Source: Candidatus Geohydrothermomicrobium daggyaiense | GTDB lineage: Bacteria > Actinomycetota > Geothermincolia > Fen-727 > JACVIW01 | Direction: 5' to 3' | Assembly (NCBI GenBank): GCA_015711695.1 | Contig: JACVIW010000015.1 | Span: 1-16,939 of the forward strand | Length of the DNA: 16,939 nt | In this document: piece after piece, positions 15,056 to 16,939 of the stretch | Layout of the letters: each line of letters starts with the position of its first letter | How positions within the stretch are numbered: the first letter of the stretch is position 1 | Position numbers and translations under genes: made by a program | Notes under the pieces: model-generated | What the model saw: only the letters and a program-made list of their open reading frames with translations | Databases searched by the model: none | What the model was told of the DNA's origin: nothing

Positions 15056-15571
15056 TCACTTGGGAATTCTTGTGAAAAGGTAAATGGTAAGAATTAGCGA
15101 GAATACGGCGTATGTCTCAACAAGCGCTGGCAGAACCATAGCCTTTCCGAGCTCTTCCGTTCGCCTTGCCACCATCGCGGAAGCGCTTGCCGCGGTTAGT
15201 CCCTGAAATATAGCCGAAACACAGCACACGAACGCGACGGGAAGACACGAGAAAAATACGAGCATGCCAGTGTGTGCTGATATCTTGCTTAGGTTAAAAA
15301 AGAAAGTGACAAGGATCGCGGTTATCAGTCCGTATATTCCCTGAGTTCCGGGAATAGCAAGCAACGGCAGCATTGTTCCGAACTTGTCAGGGTCTTCCAC
15401 AAGAATACCGCTCGAAACGTTGGACACATAAGTTATGCCGATGGCGGAACCCATTCCACCTCCGACAAAAGCGATTGCCGCGCCGAAAATCGCCCATTGA
15501 AACCCCGTAAGCCCCGCCCATGTGCTGGACGCGGTTGCGGCTTTAGCGACTTGAGCAAACGTTTCCAACAA
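15056..15571 (-). CDS. atpK: V/A-type ATP synthase proteolipid subunit K (c ring)
   Basis: The membrane rotor subunit that carries ions. Its 171 residues hold two fused hairpins, with four membrane helices at about 26-50, 66-93, 102-128 and 143-167. Helix 2 has IPGTQGIYG (I73, T76, Q77, Y80), helix 3 has Q123, and helix 4 has the ion-carrying glutamate in LVETYA (E152). These correspond to the residues that coordinate Na+ in NtpK of Enterococcus hirae (L61, T64, Q65, Y68, Q110, E139), with a conservative L-to-I change. Only one carboxylate is present, in helix 4, as in NtpK. The start is a TTG with AAAGGAGG 8 bases upstream. The N-terminus is some 20 residues longer than usual. Confidence 0.94.
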   Translation of the reverse strand: MLETFAQVAKAATASSTWAGLTGFQWAIFGAAIAFVGGGMGSAIGITYVSNVSSGILVEDPDKFGTMLPLLAIPGTQGIYGLITAILVTFFFNLSKISAHTGMLVFFSCLPVAFVCCVSAIFQGLTAASASAMVARRTEELGKAMVLPALVETYAVFSLILTIYLFTRIPK

Positions 15572-15579
15572 TTGAAGTG

Positions 15580-15587
15580 CCTCCTTT
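15580..15587 (-). promoter_or_regulatory. Strong ribosome binding site of subunit K
   Basis: AAAGGAGG on the minus strand, 8 bases before the TTG at 15571, is a near-perfect site. It fits the need for many copies of the proteolipid per enzyme and supports the TTG start. Confidence 0.75.
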
Positions 15588-15595
15588 CGTAACTC

Positions 15596-16939
15596 CTATT
15601 CCTCCGACTTGTATTCTTTAATGAATACAATTTTCGACTCAATACCAATGGGGTGCAGTTCCCTTCCGCCATCCTCGTAAAATTTGCCAAAAAACTCTAC
15701 GAAATGAAGTCTTAAGGGATGCACAAAAGCTCCGAGAAGGTTTATCACCATGTTGAACACATGCCCGATGAGCATTATTCCAATCATTATAATGAACCCG
15801 ATTACGGGCAATATTCCTGAAACCATTCCACCGAGAGTGTTAATGACCCAGCCTATCACGAATGTGGCAAGACCGAGGGCGTATAAACGCACATAAGAAA
15901 CGGTATCTCCCAGCCAGCCCACAACGGTGTTATATGTCTCGTAAAGACCATTGACTATTTTTCCAGGAATACTTTTTGACTCCCTGCCGAGCAGAGCGAG
16001 CATAGCGAGAATGACAGCACCCGGAATGAGAATAGCCACGTTGGTGGGCACGCTTTTGGCAATTATGAGAATCGCGGCGATCGCAAACGTGATGAACATA
16101 AGGAGAACAAGCCCCTGGTCGATCAGCGCCGATTTCCGCTCTCCTGAACGCCAGTTGTCTCTGAACTCAATTATCGTCCCGGCAAGCATGTGGGTAATTC
16201 CAAGACCCATACATAAACCCATCACAGGGAGCGGTTCGGTAAGAGGGTCAAACACCGCGAGCTTCCTCATAAAAAGAGGAAGTTTTGCCGTTTCTATACC
16301 GAACCAAGAGCCCGTGAGCACGCCCATCACCATCGCGAAAGCGCTTCCCCAGGACATAACCGTGAAGAGGTCACGCACATTCTTGCCTACGGGTAAGTAT
16401 CTCTTCAAAAGATAGAAAGCCAGGATAAGGCATGCCCCGTATCCCACATCACCGATACAAAAGCCGAAAAATATTGTAAATGAAATCGCCATTATCACAG
16501 TTGGGTCAAACTCGGCGGAATGAGGCAGCCCATAGAGTTTCGTAAGTATTTCAAAAGGCCTGACAAACCTGTTATTGCGAAGAAGAACGGGAGCGTTTTC
16601 ATCGGGCTCGGGATCCGACACTTCAATCTCGAAGGAATCGGTTATTTTTTCTATGGTTTTTCGGAGCCGAGGAATATGCCTCTCGCAAACCCAGCCTTTT
16701 ACGAGCACCGCGCGCTTCGTTATCCCGGGCTTCGAAAGGGACTCGATTTTCCTTCGCTTATTTACGTGATACTCCCTTAAAATCAGAAGGTCCGGTATCG
16801 ATTCGGCAAGCGAATCCACCTCATCTCTCAAAGTTTCTATCTCTTTTTCAATCTGGCTGAGCTCTTCATCTATCTGACGACACCTCTCTACAGGTTTAAC
16901 GGGATGCTTTGAAAGCGACACTGGCTCGTATTTAAAACC
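15596..16939 (-). CDS. atpI: V/A-type ATP synthase subunit I (membrane stator), 5' end missing
   Basis: The a-type stator subunit that provides the ion half-channels beside the K ring. The frame is open to the right edge; 447 residues are visible and full-length members usually have 600-660, so part of the cytoplasmic N-terminal domain is missing. The visible N-terminal part is a charged coiled coil (KEIETLRDEVDSLAESIPDL). From about residue 145 follow seven or so membrane helices, with FFGFCIGDVGYG, the conserved arginine in SYVRLYALGLA that releases the ion from the ring glutamate, GHVFNMVINLLGAFVHPLRL and FVEFFGKFYEDGGRELHP. The GTG at 16921 is internal, not a start. K begins 24 bases after its stop. 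Confidence 0.94.
   Translation of the reverse strand, partial: GFKYEPVSLSKHPVKPVERCRQIDEELSQIEKEIETLRDEVDSLAESIPDLLILREYHVNKRRKIESLSKPGITKRAVLVKGWVCERHIPRLRKTIEKITDSFEIEVSDPEPDENAPVLLRNNRFVRPFEILTKLYGLPHSAEFDPTVIMAISFTIFFGFCIGDVGYGACLILAFYLLKRYLPVGKNVRDLFTVMSWGSAFAMVMGVLTGSWFGIETAKLPLFMRKLAVFDPLTEPLPVMGLCMGLGITHMLAGTIIEFRDNWRSGERKSALIDQGLVLLMFITFAIAAILIIAKSVPTNVAILIPGAVILAMLALLGRESKSIPGKIVNGLYETYNTVVGWLGDTVSYVRLYALGLATFVIGWVINTLGGMVSGILPVIGFIIMIGIMLIGHVFNMVINLLGAFVHPLRLHFVEFFGKFYEDGGRELHPIGIESKIVFIKEYKSEE

Noticed and set aside
1..16939. Mobile elements, CRISPR arrays, tRNA or rRNA genes
   Set aside because: No transposase, integrase, spaced direct repeats, tRNA T-loop/acceptor pairing or rRNA-like stretch was found on either strand by reading.

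Overview
The window reads as chromosome of an anaerobic bacterium of moderate base composition. A bacterial host is indicated by an ECF sigma factor with a zinc-binding anti-sigma factor and by Shine-Dalgarno-led genes, several with TTG or GTG starts. Anaerobic life is suggested by the ferredoxin-linked indolepyruvate oxidoreductase and the rotary V/A-type ATPase. No tRNA, rRNA, CRISPR array or insertion sequence is visible, so the lineage cannot be fixed from this window.

Layout from left to right. Positions 135-707 (minus) encode an unrecognised four-helix membrane protein. Positions 708-1414 are a gap of about 700 bases holding only two doubtful small open frames. Positions 1415-6608 (minus) carry, in transcription order, iorA, iorB, a PaaK-type aryl-CoA ligase and a glucosyl-3-phosphoglycerate synthase (gpgS). 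The ligase and gpgS are only 2 nt apart, while the iorA-iorB and iorB-paaK spacers are 170-180 nt. Positions 6609-7173 are a divergent intergenic region rich in inverted repeats. Positions 7174-8748 (plus) encode the ECF sigma factor and its membrane anti-sigma factor. Positions 8919-16939 (minus) hold a V/A-type ATPase operon in the order I-K-E-C-F-A-B-D. Subunit I runs off the right edge, so the operon promoter and any small stalk subunit (G/H) lie outside.

How it fits together. IorAB would oxidise aryl pyruvates from aromatic amino acids to aryl-acetyl-CoA, reducing ferredoxin. PaaK would interconvert aryl acetates and their CoA thioesters. GpgS makes the precursor of the compatible solute glucosylglycerate. 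The ATPase proteolipid keeps the residues that bind Na+ in the Enterococcus hirae enzyme, so the membrane may be energised by sodium. The sigma/anti-sigma pair converges on the end of the ATPase operon and diverges from iorA; its targets cannot be read from the sequence.

I see no clear undescribed multi-gene system. The points most worth a second look are the Na+ signature in subunit K, a charged insert in IorA just before its thiamine-diphosphate motif, the inverted-repeat cluster upstream of the sigma gene, the odd small reading frames around the iorA-iorB junction, and gpgS sitting in an aryl-acid operon without a visible phosphatase partner.
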